DNA from: Clarkia xantiana subsp. parviflora
Taxonomy: Eukaryota; Streptophyta; Magnoliopsida; Myrtales; Onagraceae
Assembly (NCBI GenBank): GCA_036873135.1
Contig: JAPTYO010000007.1
Span: forward strand, 26,332,763-26,396,762
DNA: 64,000 bases
Reading direction: 5' to 3'
Below are positions 44,484 through 57,170 of this stretch, one piece after another. A program made the translations under genes and the position numbers. The notes beneath the pieces were generated by a model. That model searched no databases, was not told where the DNA came from, and worked only from the letters and a program-made list of their open reading frames with translations. How positions within the stretch are numbered: position 1 is the stretch's first letter; each line of letters begins with the position of its first letter.

Positions 44484-45610
44484 TGGACTAGTTAATGTCG
44501 ACGCTCCGCCAAAAAGATTCACCAACAAGTGTAGAACTTGTATCTGCAACAAATAAAAACATAAACAATTGTCGGTTAGCAAAGGCATAGTAACACCAAA
44601 ACGATGATCAAACCTCTATCTGTCTTAGTTCATTGTTGATGTTCGTGAAGGCTGAAATCAACAAGAAAATCTATAACAAGGAATTGAACACCCTGAGAAT
44701 GTAAAAACCATTCAACTTATATGTCCTGAACATGGAAAACGCAATCAAATTTGTCACAACTGCTACATTCAGATGAACAATCTACATAATAATGTAACAC
44801 AACTAATAGCATACCGGAACCGAAGCAGAAGAGAACACTTTTAACCGTACAGTATGCAATTGACAGAAGTATTGCTTCACAAATATCTCAACCATCAAAA
44901 GATGAAAGCTCTTATTTATAGTTTAAAATCGCTACTAGTTTGAAACAGTGCGTATTGCAAAAGATTAAAATTCTATCTATCTCACCCGGCGTCCAATAGA
45001 AACTCAGATACAGTAAAAACTTAAACGAGTAGAAACATAGAACCAATTCATGAATATATGTATTAACGAGACATAAACATATCTGTAACGGCGTCAAAAA
45101 TTTAATCTTGTAAGCTATTTTCAGATTTAATACATGTATTAAATCTCCAAGGCCGCTGTTCATCAAGATATATACGCCCAGATAGATAATACCCCTTCCT
45201 TACAAGGGTAAAGCACAGAAAAAAATTTGAATAATTGCAGGTAACTCAAGAAAAAACTCTGTTTCTGGGTCAACCCAAAAACTAAAGAAATCGAAATATT
45301 AAGAGCAGAAAGATGAAACCCTTCCAATATCTCCATCGATCATCAAGAAAAATGATAACTTTACCGAAAATTTACCTGTTTGGAAGAAATTGATGCGATC
45401 TAGAAGGCTAGATACCACCAATTAGGTTCCTGGTTGGCGGCTTTCGTTGCGTTTCTGGAGAAATCTGAGAGGGGAGGGTAAGGGGCAGAGGAAATAACCC
45501 TACTTACCGAAGAGGCGCACAGAGAAAGAGGGGAAACGTTTGTGTGAAGAATAGGAGATGAGGAGGAGGATTCAGAGGATTAAAAACAACATAGAGAGAA
45601 GAGAAGAGAG
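44484..45610 (-). other. 5' UTR exons and leader intron of RHG1A
   Basis: The coding exon extends upstream to an acceptor at 44544 (TTGTTGCAG). A good donor (CAAACAG|GTAAAT) lies at 45376/45375. The first leader exon above it ends in CT-rich sequence (TCTCTCTCTTCTCTTCTCTC on the minus strand, about 45590-45615), suggesting transcription starts near 45600. Confidence 0.55.
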
Positions 45611-46951
45611 AGATTCAAAGAGGGTAGTAGTAATATGTCATTAACCAAATAAGCAGAAGAAGAGAAAAAGGAGGCAGCGAAGTAAATGACTCCACCACCT
45701 CTTCCTCAATAAGGGAGCAGTTTCTCTTCTGTTTCCCAATTAAGAAATTAAATAATGGCAATGTAATCCATCTATATTTTGGCAATGATGACCACCAAAA
45801 ATCATTAAAAATCTAATCTTTAATTATAAAAATATGGAAATTAATTTTATTTTATTTTGCCAAAAGCAAATTAGTGAATTGGATGATATAAAAATCATTA
45901 AAAAAACCAATCTTTTTAGTCATTAAAATAAAAAAAATGCAAAATAATGAATTGGGTAAAGTAATTAATGAGAAGAGCATGCACTATTCTAGAGGGAGAA
46001 ACCGAACCAACCAAAAAAGAGGGGCAGAGTTGTTGTCTTGTGTCAATGCTCTGCTGGGCCGCTTTGCAGGTGGCTCAACTCTCCACCTTTCTTTCAAAAT
46101 TGCCGTCTCTCTCTCTATCTTTCTTTCTTTCTTTCTCTTTCTAAAACCCTGTTTTCATGTGGTGGTGTTGTTGATTAGGAGCGTTCGGTCGCTTTTCGAA
46201 TAGTGTCCAAAATGAACAACTTTAAACAAAACAAAGTGAGTAAAAAATCAAATCAAACAAAGACTCACTGCCCCATACGCGCCGTAGATAGATAGGGAAT
46301 CCTCCAACCCTGCCTGTCTTGTTTTCATACACCCTAATCCACGCCAACTATAACCTTTGTTTAATTCTAGGGTTTAAAAATATAAGTTTGTGTTATGAGA
46401 TCAAATATAATGGTATTATAAAAAAATTAATATAATGGATTATTATGTTTTGTAAATAGGGTTTTTAATCTCCGTTAATATTTTGTTAAACCGCCACGTG
46501 GTTGATGTGGCATTGATGTAGCAAATAAAAAGTGAAAAAATATATAAATAAGAATTGATGTGTATATATATAATTGAATAAATAAAATAGAAATTTGAAT
46601 TATAATAATTTTAAGTAATTTAAAAAATATTTCATATATCAAATAAAAGAAGAAGAAAATCCAGTGACACACATGGTTGGTCCTTTCCCTTGCATTAGAC
46701 CCAACCAGGGTGAGCCCTTGGCAGACTACTTTATGTTTGTTAGGCCATTACAACCAACCATGTTATTTGGGTAAATTTGAACCACCAATTAGGTTGGGAC
46801 TTGGGAGTTCATTTCAAAGTTAGTACTTTTGGAATCAATTTAACACTATTAAACAGATTCAGATTACATGTTTTATTTTTTTTTTTTTTTTTTTGGAACG
46901 AATTTCACAGTTAAGATCTTGACACGTGTTTTTAGATTTAATATTTTATTT
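45611..46951. other. Intergenic DNA upstream of RHG1A
   Basis: AT-rich. The CT-rich patch at about 46105-46150 and the 88-residue frame at 45937-46203 show no recognisable motif. I see no gene. Confidence 0.5.
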
Positions 46952-47485
46952 GAGTCAATAACTAAAAAACTGTCAAATGTTTACCCTATATTAAAATTAG
47001 GTGTCTGAAGTTTCAAGTGTTAAACTGTAGTGTCCAATGTTTTAATTTTGTTAAAATGTGATGTCTCGGTGTGATTACTTTAAAGAAGTCAATTCCGACG
47101 AAACCGTGTGTCAAATTCGAGCTCTCATACACACTCCATTCTCGTCATCTTGCCGAGACCGTCACCTAAGAATTTGGCAACATCCGCGAAAGTAAATCTC
47201 GCTCTGTTGTCCTTGGAAAATGGCTCCACGCCACTCTTCTAGAAACTGTTTTTTTAATGTTCAATTTTTGGGGTGAAATTTGACGATTTTGTGAAAAGTA
47301 AAGGGTGATGGATTATGAGTGGGTGGGTGGCTTGATGAAAATGATTGAACGGAGATGAAAAGACGCGTAGAGACACCAAATTTCAACAAAAATGAAAATT
47401 GGGACAGTCCATTTTAACATTTCAAACTTCAGACAACTAATTTTAACGTAGGGTAAACATTGAGAAGTTTTTTTAGTTATTACCC
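46952..47485. mobile_element. Mutator-like MITE, long form, 534 bp
   Basis: The left end GAGTCAATAACTAAAAAACTG and right end AGTTATTACCC belong to the family of the 21510 element. The flanks ATTTTATTT and TTTTTATTT agree at 8 of 9. Compared with the 311-bp relative, it has about 200 bp of extra internal sequence (about 47065-47265) that is richer in GC than the arms. Confidence 0.78.
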
Positions 47486-47706
47486 TTTTTATTTTAGGAT
47501 TCACCGATTACAATTAAAAAAGAAAAAAAAATCACAAAATTAATTACATCAAATACATATGTCAAAATCACAACAGTGAAACGTAATTAAACATCTTTAA
47601 TGTCATCATTTTAGAAATTTATTTAGTGTTGAGTGGTACCTAGCTATTAAATATATATATATACCATTTTCAAGTTTGATTTTTATTGTTTTTGTTAGCT
47701 AGTAGT

Positions 47707-49652
47707 CGGGGACGAATCTACCTGTATAGTTACGGGGTCACAGGACACCGCTTAACTTGACCGAGCTAAAGCAAAAAATAAGTAATTACCAATAGGGACT
47801 CCGTATAAAAATTGGAAAGGACCCCATATAAAAAAATTCAAAGGAAATAATTTATGTGAATTTCTTATTGGTCTAGTGGTTTAGGGTGTTAATATTAATT
47901 GCCTCATCCATGGTTCAATTCTCATCATCCACGCTTTTACTTATATATTATTATTGGCAAATCTTATGTTTGGTTCGTGGAATGAGAATAAGGAATAGGG
48001 AATAAGGAATAGGAATAGGAATTAGGAATACGTATGATGTTGTTTGGTTGACATGAGAAATTTGGAATGAGGATTCCAAATCCAATGTTTGGTTGATAAA
48101 ATATTGGAGTAAATGAATGGAATAAGTCATAATTGACATATATACCCTTTTGTTATTTTATTAATTAAATTATTATTATTAAACATGAAAAGGGAAAATC
48201 ATATATTATTAAACGAAAACTGAAAAAAAAATTCTTCAAAAATGATTATTTTTTTACAAAAACAATTATTCTTAACAATCCCTCGATAGACTGACATGTT
48301 ATCTATGACTGAAAATAATACTAAAAAAAATAACAAATCAACTATATTCACAAACAATGTATATGAAAAAAAAAATAGCAACAAGAAACATTTTGCGTGA
48401 ACAGATTATGTAAAAAATAGATTATATATGTAAACGACGAAACATATTGTAAGACACAGACTATAAAATACTTTAAAAACCATATTAGGCACGTAAACGA
48501 AAAAATATATTGTAAGATATACGTGTAAAATACTTACAAACAATTCTACTTTAGTGATCAATAATAGTAAATAACAAACAATTGTCACAAACAACATATC
48601 GAGACTAATTATATGATTGTAAACTATTATTTCTCTTTTTTTTTTCTGTCCAGATTAATAAGTACGAAGAAAACAAGGCAAAGTTACTGTTTTTATTAAG
48701 TACGAAGCAGATCGAGCAAAAAAAAAACACAAAACAAAAAAGAACGCAGCAAAACTTACTGTTTAATATAAGCAGACGCCGACGGAGCGGTGGCAGTCAA
48801 AGCCAACTGCAGTCTGAAGCAGACAGTCGTATGCGCATGTAGAGTTGGAGATGTCGTTTATTATATATATATATATAATGGAGACACCATTGCAAATTTG
48901 CAATATATAATAATAATTTAGGTTTAATTATAATAATCATGATAAATCTAAAAATAACGGAAGATAAGAAAAGACACTTTACGAAGGTTAAACTTGTATT
49001 TTCTTTTTTATTATTAATTTTAGAAAGCATGGAATAGTCAATCCTAGGGGTTAGGCTAGGATTAAGTATTCCATCAAAATTAGCAATTAGGATTCCTTAT
49101 TCCACAAATTAAATGAACCAAACACCATAATTGGAATACACATTCCTAATTCCTTATTCCATTCCATGAACCAAACATGGTGTTAACAATTTCGTAAGTA
49201 TTGTTTACATGGTTCAGTTCTCATCATCCATATTTTTACATATATTATTATTGACAAATCATTTTTCAAATTTGTAAGTATTGTTTTCAATAAAAACATC
49301 ATTAATATTTATTTATCTCATTCTAAGTTTTACCTTTATTATTATATATATATTCTAGTCTCGTTTATTTTATGTTAGTTGTTTTGAACTAGATTAATAA
49401 ATATTATTATTTTATATATTTTACCGTATTGATTATTTATTTCTTTGATTGATCATTAACAATTGTAATTTTTGGTATGTTATTTATACTTGTATTTGAT
49501 ATTATTAATATTTTTAAAAAATATAATTGAACTTTAACAATTTTTTAGGGGAAATTTTGTTAGTTCGACCCGAATTATATTATATATCCGATCTTTTAGC
49601 TATAGAAATTTTTTGTGCACTCACTGACCTCTGGGTCCTAGATTCGTCACTG
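47707..49652. mobile_element. hAT element, 1946 bp, host of a nested element
   Basis: The ends are CGGGGACGAATCTA and TAGATTCGTCACTG, with a perfect 8-bp duplication CTAGTAGT (47699-47706 and 49653-49660). A smaller element is inserted inside. A phrase of about 50 bp (GGTTCA.TTCTCATCATCCA) occurs on both sides of the nested insertion. No transposase frame remains. Confidence 0.82.
47966..49178. mobile_element. Nested MITE with TGTTTGGTTC ends
   Basis: The left end is ATGTTTGGTTCGTGGAATG and the right end CATTCCATGAACCAAACAT. Both subterminal regions carry GGAATAGGAAT / ATTCCTTATTCC units. The interior is AT-rich without coding capacity. I could not settle the target duplication, so the superfamily is left open. 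Confidence 0.7.
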
Positions 49653-49660
49653 CTAGTAGT

Positions 49661-51660
49661 CTTAATGCATATTCTGTAACATACTTGTTACACATCTAAA
49701 CTAATCATTATTTACATTGAGTCAGTTTGTAATGAATAAAGTGTTACACATAAATATATTTTTTTATTTTCAGAATTTCAGTAAATATTAATTAATGAGT
49801 TTTGTAATGAACAGTTTTTATGTTAAAGCATAGGTTCTCTTTCAATGTAGGTTCTGCCCAACTTTCATCTTTATATTCTTCTTAACCAAGAAGGGCCATG
49901 AAGGGACGCGTTCACATCTTATTCGTGGTTAGGACTTGTCCCACAATTCATCAAAAGTCTTCTTTAACTAATTATTATTATTGTTATTTATTTGGGTAAT
50001 AATCATGTTTTTTCATTTAATTTACAATGTAACTACTATTCGCTAATCATACAGATTCGTCCACATGGAAGAAAGATTATATCGACAAAATAATAAAATA
50101 AAATATGTTTTTTTAATTGTTGTGTATGGTTAAGTCTTAATATTATATAATTCTGGTGGATTAAATCGTAGTATCGTACAGCCACTTAAGAATTACCGAT
50201 AATTTTGTATAGCTTTATTTTTAGAGCTTTTGATTGCTATAAGGTTGCCAATGCCATGTAAGTTTTGAAATTAAGGGCCATTTGGATTATGGTAACTTAT
50301 TATTTTGATGAATTCAGGATTTTTGAGAATGTTCGACTCAGTATTATTTTGGTCCGGTAATATATGGGTAATTTAATATTAATACGGTTTGTATTTTTTT
50401 TATTAAGCAGAGTATTGTAAGATTGTACTAGGTAAGGTTATTAGTGATTTTTGCTTAAACTTAAAAAATATAACTAAAAGAGTCTACGGTACTTTATTAT
50501 AATATTACTTTAGTATATGAAGCTTGTAAATGAAATTATTATATACTTGTATAGATAATTCCCATCAAATTTTGAATCCAACTCGTACGGATCTTTCTAC
50601 TATGCTTCAGAAGCACAATGTTTGTGATATTCTTTTTAGCCCTAACAATGAATCTCATGAAATTTGATATTATTAATGAAATGATACAAATATTAGATGT
50701 AGTTCAAAAACTTTATACTTTTAAAGTTTTACCTATGTTACAAATAAATCTACTTTAATTTAGCAGTAAAAAAAGCATAAGCATACTGCTTCACAAACAC
50801 AATAAAATATCATTTTCGAAAATGTTGTATTTTAGCCAACAACTTATCTTTCCCACATTATCTTAGGATACTTGTTAATAATGATGAAGCGTTGAACTGT
50901 TATAAAATAATTTATTATCACTACGAGAGTTAGATAATATAAGAATGAAATGAAGAATATACTCTATACATAGAAACAAATACACATTTTATTTAGAATG
51001 AATTAAAAATAAATAAACTAATGAATGAATATAGATTCCATGTAAGAGCAAATTCAAGATTATGGGTTGGTTTTACTATATGGAAGAATGATATATTGTT
51101 TGTTTTTCTAAAAACTTGATGTAGCTAGGATATTATTGTAATTTGGAAAAGTAGAAATGGTGGGGGATAAATTACTTGTATTATAATAAATATAAATAAG
51201 ATTTTGATTGGTTGAAGACACCAACACTTGGGTGATGACAGAGCCTAGGCTAGGCAAGTAGGGTTTAGTAGAAGAAAATAAATAATTGATTGTGAGTTGA
51301 GAGTTGAGAGATATGAAAGATAAGAAGAGGGGCAGGGTATAGAATATAGTATAGATACATACATGACGACGATACCTTCCACTAGATCCATCCATCAAAA
51401 GAGGGGAGGGAGTAAGAAGACGTGTATATTTATTGACAATCCACGCGGCTCAAGTGGCAATCTACAACTACAACCCCCCTTGTTCAGCTACTAGCTAACC
51501 CAACCTTCCATTTCTTAATTTAAAACAATAATAATAATAATAATTCGAACATACATGTAGTGTTGTAGCTAGGCTCTCTTAAATTATTATTATTATATAA
51601 TTTCAGATTTGGATGCAATAGTCGGTCTTTGTTTATGTTCAATTTGACAAGCCATTCATT
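49661..51660. other. AT-rich intergenic DNA
   Basis: Very AT-rich with frequent stops on both strands. The 96-residue minus frame at 51108-51398 has no recognisable motif. I see nothing else. Confidence 0.5.
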
Positions 51661-51664
51661 CCTC

Positions 51665-52643
51665 CTTTAGGATTGGACCGACATTTAAATCGGCCATATG
51701 AATGGAATGGAATGGAATTTGTTGATAATCGGTTCCGGCCGATTTAAAACGGTCCAGTTTCTAAATGGATCAATCACAACTAAAATTATGAGTAGGGAAG
51801 AAAGTCATAAATTATGTTAGGGATAAAAATTGAGTTATTCACTAATAATCGGTATAAAAAAAAGGTAAGTGGGAAATATAAAATTTTAAGTGATCAAATT
51901 CACAATAAATTTTGGCTAAAAAAAAAATCACAATAATTGCAATAAAAAGTTGATTAGGCAATTGCCCCGGATCGAATGGTGCCATTGTCAATGACTATGA
52001 GTATACTCAATCATTATCAGAACGGAACCGGTTTTAGATTTGGTTTTTCTAATTAATAGAAAAACTCTAAAACAACAGTTGAACTGGTTGGTGCCATTTT
52101 TGAAACATTTTCAATCCGATTAAGAACCGGTTATAACCATGAATCCGAGCCAATCTGGTAGCCGGTCAACTGTTGGACCCAAATGAGTTCAACATTATTG
52201 GGTCTGATCGGAAACATTCCGAGTCGGATCGTGTTTCGACCAGGACCATTATTTTTTAATTCAATTATGATTCACTAGTGGCCCAAATTTTAAATTGTAT
52301 TTAGTTCATTCCTAAATGAACTGGTTTGTTTATAAATTGTTCAAAACCGGTTCATAACTGATTTTATAAAAATACATTTCCATTTCAGTTCTGAACTGGC
52401 TTGCACCGTCTTTTTTTTTTTTTTAAGGTTTGTATTAAATTCTGAAAAACAAAAAGCCAGTTCTAAAAACCAATTCCGAACCAGTTATGGATGATTATAC
52501 TCATAATTTTAGTACTGATTTAGTTCTTGAAGAATGGATCTGTTTGAAACCGGTCTAAAATGACCAAGTTCTTAACAAACCGGTTTCAGGCAAGTTTCGA
52601 ACTACGTCCGGACCGGTTAAAATGCCAAACCCTACCGTCCCTA
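51665..52643. mobile_element. Degenerate element with GGACCGG-type units
   Basis: Scattered AACCGGTT, GAACCGG and CCGGTTC units, with a right end reading CCTACCGTCCCTA, resemble a strongly decayed relative of the hAT element at 27111-27552. The left border (near AGGATTGGACCGAC) is uncertain and no duplication is seen. Confidence 0.35.
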
Positions 52644-54551
52644 CTTATATAGTCGTTTTCTAACTTAATAGTAAATACGTGAAGAGAGACAGAGACTTCC
52701 GTCCTATTTATTACTCTTGACCAAAACTTTATTTATTAGTCATGATGAATCAGTTTTATATTGTTATTATTAAATATATAGTTAGCAATTTAACACGTAT
52801 ACGTTTGGAGGAACAAGTAAAAAAATAGCAGGATGGATAATAATAACTTGATTGAATAAGTGCAATGTCAATTTGTCCACATTGTCTCCATTATTGACCC
52901 ATCCAAAGTAGATACCATAATTTAACACAGCATTCAGTGATCAAAATTTGACCAATCGATACTAATATCAATGTCAAAAAAAAAAAAAAAATCCTAAATT
53001 AATAAATTATCGCAAATAATGTGTTTAAAAAAAAAAAACTCACTGATAGAGATTCCGATTAATAGAGTCCGAGAAGTTTTGAAAGTGTCTAAGTGGCAAC
53101 ACTTGTAATTATTGTCAAATTCAATGACATTAATATTTCTCCTCTGGATCGGAATATCACGGAATCTATTGGTCGGACTGTAAATCATTTCCGTAAAAAA
53201 AAAAAAAAAACATTCAACTAAGAAAACGAATTTGAAATTGGGCTGCCAATGTTCTGGGCCTGAAAGCCTACTAGCCTTTTATCTTAATTTGTTTAATTAA
53301 TTAATTATTATTATAGGTTGGTATAATATATATATAATAAGATTTTAAAAAGTCACGAATATGTTTAAGCTTCACTTAATTGGCCCAGAAGTTGCTGCTA
53401 ATTAGGCCGTTATTATGGGCTAGTTGAGTTAACAGTCTTGCTAATGAAATGAGATTATGCACCACAATCCAGGTTCCTTCTAAAATCCAAGTGATCTATA
53501 TTTATTGGGTACTAAAATGCTCACATGGTTTTGATTAGATTTAGAATTAAAGCTAGTCCCAAAAGACAAATAATTAATTACTTCTTTTTAAAATAAAAAT
53601 TAAAATAATGGAAATGATTTGACTTGGAAGTTGGATCCATAAAATTTGCATGGAGTTATTATTTAAAACTTTGTCTAGCTGCATGTCCGAAACACAATGG
53701 TGTTTGCATTTTAATAATTTTGACAGAGAGTTTAAGTAACTCATGTAAAATATCTCAACCCCAACACTTAGAGCTAGAAGAGGTTTGTTTGGTTTTATGT
53801 TAAATGTAATTTTATATTACATCTTACATTACATTAATATTAAATTAAATGATATAATTTGAGCATTGGTAAAGTGAATTCATTGTAATATAAAATAATG
53901 ATGGGTGTCTCAAAATTCAATAAAACCTTTTATCTTGTCCATTTATTTATTATAATGTGATATTACATTAACATAAATGTAATGTGAAGTTACAACTTAC
54001 AAATGTTATGATGTATTTATTATTTTATTATATAAATAAAACAAGTAACTTCATTTTTTCTGTAAGTATTATTATTTCGTATTATTATTTATTAGTATTA
54101 TTATTTTATTTATTGTTATTGCATATTATTATTATTGCTATTTATTATGTTATATTTAATTTCTCAAATAGATAAAACATTTTTTTAAGTATTATTATTA
54201 TTATCGTTATTATTAAGATATACTTCACTCACAAAATATGTTAATATTATAATAATAAGTAAATTACATTATAATATATATAACTTATCAAACATTGTAA
54301 TTTAACATTGCACTTCATACTACAACACAATCAGTCAATATAATTTAACATTACATTTTATATTACTTCACTAATTACGAATCACCTTTTTCTACCTGTA
54401 GATTTGATCTCCTAAGTTGTGTCTATATTGGATTATTCGGTAATTAAGAAGCTATCAGAATTCAGATCCGTCATATCACCCAAAAAAAAAAAAATATCAG
54501 ACCCATCCGGCATCCATCCTCTCTATTTTTCATATATATATATATATATAT
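52644..54551. other. AT-rich intergenic DNA
   Basis: No gene is visible. Poly-A runs occur at about 52980, 53030 and 53200. A stretch rich in ATGTAAT / TTACATT units at 53800-54370 may be a decayed inverted-repeat element. A (TA) run directly precedes 54550. Confidence 0.45.
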
Positions 54552-56240
54552 ACTAGGGTTTTAACCCCGCGTCGCACAGGGTGAAATGTTAGACACAATA
54601 AATAAAATGATAAATGGTTATCATTATTTCGTTAATACTTCCACTTCTCAATTCAAGGTCGAAAGTGCATTTCGTAAACAAATATAAATTGAGTGAGTAT
54701 TTTTTGTTAGATCGATAATAAAAAAAAAATTAATGTTCAGAAAACAGAGTATGATGATGCATCTGAGTCATAAATAACAGCCAAAAGAAAACATGTAACA
54801 ACTTATCAAATTACTTAAGAGAAGACATATCAACATTTTCTTAAACTTAATATACAAATATGACATGATTCTCAACAGTTCTTCTGAAGCCACCTGCAAT
54901 GTAAACTTAGCAGAGCTAGCTAACTATGATTCTCAACAGTATCTTCATAGTTAGATCTAGAGCATTTATACGACATTGGATAATCCCAGTTTATCAATAC
55001 CCTTTTCAAAATTTTAACGTTTTGTTGAAGCCGAATTTTGGCTTCTTCAATTTCAAACATGCCTTCCGCATATTTGCGCTATTGGGATACACCTTGCATA
55101 TTGCCTTCTCATTTATCTCTTGTCAAGACATGAATTATTCTGGATTTTTCATGAAACTAAACCCTAAAAGGCTTCACTCATAACTTACATGTTTAAATCT
55201 ACACTCTGCTTTAGCATATATGCATATACATATAAAACATGATAACCAAATACAGTATGTTACAGGGAGCATCAAGAATCATAGATATTTGCCTGCTGAA
55301 TATTATATAGACTTCTTGAAAGTATTACCTTCGTCATCGCTAACATCGAAGTCTTCACCTATGTTGTCAATTCCACCCACACCACCAAGCGCACTCAAGT
55401 CACCCATTCCACCATTGCCTCAAGGTTCCTGATGTGAAGATCTCAGTAATGAATATAATGTTCTTGACAATGAATATCAAATGAATGGAAAATTAAATTC
55501 ATACAAGGAAGATAAGCATGTTGGTGTCAGTCAAGCACCTAAAAACTTTGAACATCAAGAGAAGTAAAAGACCAAACAACTTTAACCCAAATGCACCCAG
55601 AACAGAGCACATTACAGAGACAGAATATTCAAGAGAGATCACACGATACTTTAGCACCCCTTTGTCACTTGAATCACAGTCTATTTTCACCATTGCTTCT
55701 AAGCAATAAGAATCATCACAACACAAAAGTTAGCAAACTGTTGTCATTAATATAGCAGATATGCATATACATAGAAAACATGTCAACCATATGCTTCAAC
55801 TGTTCAAACTACAACAATATTACGCAAGAATGTCGATGCAAAAGCTCCATCCATGTTATAGGTAGAATCAAGAATCATAGATAGAACTAAAACCAATTAT
55901 ATTATTCATTATTACTTGTTTGGTGATATCATTAGTCTTCTATTCCATGAACCATACAACCACTTCCCTTTGCAGCTGCCTCTATTAACTTTTTTTTTCC
56001 AAAGTAGGAATGGCTATGGCCATGTCCAATCTCTCCTTATGTCGAGCCAAACTGTCCCGAAATAGTTTGTTGAAGATCAAAATAAATGGATTGCCATCAG
56101 TTTCCCTGTCAAACTCAAATTGCCCTTAGAAATTGAGGAGATAACTAAGCAAATCAGAATATGTGAAGATAAGAATGGCAGTCTCATAAGTACCTTTACT
56201 GAGCTTTTCACATTTCACGGTTCAGGTATGTGTCCACAAC
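54552..56240 (-). mobile_element. Probable Helitron on the minus strand with gene remnants
   Basis: On the minus strand the sequence ends ACCCTGTGCGACGCGGGG, then TTAAAAC, CCTAG and T. This is the usual plant Helitron 3' end (GC-rich hairpin, about 10 bases, CTAG, insertion before T). Upstream on that strand the DNA is less AT-rich and has short blocks that look like exons. The 5' TC end is not identified; the outer limit given is where the Tat LTR begins nearby. Confidence 0.5.
55319..55432 (-). pseudogene. Possible p23-like co-chaperone exon remnant
   Basis: The minus strand reads GNGGMGDLSALGGVGGIDN, then GEDFDVSDDEGN. A Gly/Met-rich segment followed by an acidic DDE stretch resembles the C-terminal tail of plant p23 co-chaperones. 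Only this low-complexity tail is visible; the CS domain is absent. The match could be fortuitous. Confidence 0.3.
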
Positions 56241-56294
56241 TTTCTTTGACTAATTGTTTCTTGCTCAATGAGCTTATACCATCTGATGGATAAA

Positions 56295-57126
56295 TGTCCA
56301 ATTCGGGTTCGTATTTACGCTTCGGGCCTTGCAAACACGTCAAAAATTACATCTCGTCTCAAAAAACGTCTCCCAAGGGTCAAAACGGTCCGGAAACGCA
56401 TTTACGCGTGACCGGACCGGACATCCGGATTGCATTTGCAATCCGGACCTCCGGGTTGCAGCAACCCGGACGTCCGGGTTGCAAGCAATCCGGACGTCCG
56501 GGTTGCAAGCAATCCGGACGTCCGGGTTGCAAGCAATCCGGACCTCCGGATTGCATGCAATCCGGACCTCGCCGAATTGCCCAATTTCGACGAGGTCCGG
56601 GTTCCGCCACGGGTATTGCGCGATTGCCGTATCCGCGATTACCGTGTCCGCGATCGCCGTTACGTGTAGAGAAGTCAAGTTCATGCATTACCAATATGGA
56701 CAACGGTTCCCGCTTGTTTTCTTGGACCATCGTCAAACCGCTATAAAACCGGGTCCGGTCTCAAGGAAGCCTATAAATAGGAGACCTTGGCCACCCATTT
56801 TCACTCACTCTCTCATTTGCCCAACTTTGGTATTTTGAGCTCTGACTTCTCTCTAGAAATTCTCTCTCTCTAGAAATTACCCTTTTGCCACTACAGTAAC
56901 TTAGGCATCGGAGAGGGCTCCGCTAGCACCACCCCCCCTCTCCGTGCTAGCATTGGTCCTTTGCGCAGGATCCGACGCTCGAGACGCAGAATCACCGAGT
57001 CACAACCTTGTCAGGTCACAACCTTGCCGGGTCACAACCTTGCCAGGTCACAACCTCCGACGGAAGGGTCATAACCCGCACAACTTCAGACGCGTCCTCG
57101 TGACCTCATTCGTCCCGGACGCAACA
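56295..57126 (+). repeat. 5' LTR of a Tat-like Ty3/gypsy element (832 bp)
   Basis: It starts TGTCCAATTCGGG and ends CGGACGCAACA, with a TGT/ACA inverted terminus. A TATA box (CTATAAATAG) is at 56771-56780. The downstream part has TTAGGCATCGGAGAGGG, also found in the LTR at 2.4-3.1 kb. A primer-site-like TGGCGCCGTCTACGCGA follows at 57129. The U3 region holds a 24-bp palindromic array. The matching 3' LTR is outside the window. Confidence 0.8.
56418..56572. repeat. Palindromic 24-bp tandem array in the LTR U3
   Basis: About six units of the form GCAATCCGGACGTCCGGGTTGC. Each is nearly self-complementary around CCGGACGTCCGG. GACGTC occurs exactly 24 bp apart at 56469, 56493 and 56517. The outer units have GACCTC instead. 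Five overlapping long frames on both strands are caused by this array. Confidence 0.9.
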
Positions 57127-57128
57127 TT

Positions 57129-57145
57129 GGCGCCGTCTACGCGAT
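57129..57145 (+). other. Primer binding site-like sequence
   Basis: TGGCGCCGTCTACGCGA begins two bases after the LTR end. TGGCGCCGTC is a common start of primer sites in plant Tat-type elements. The tRNA used is not assigned here. Confidence 0.65.
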
Positions 57146-57170
57146 TCGAACAAAAAGCTACATAGAAATC

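Noticed and set aside
56294..56838. Five overlapping open frames of 60-169 residues
   Set aside because: They arise on both strands from the 24-bp repeat, whose length is a multiple of three and which lacks stops. The region is an LTR promoter.
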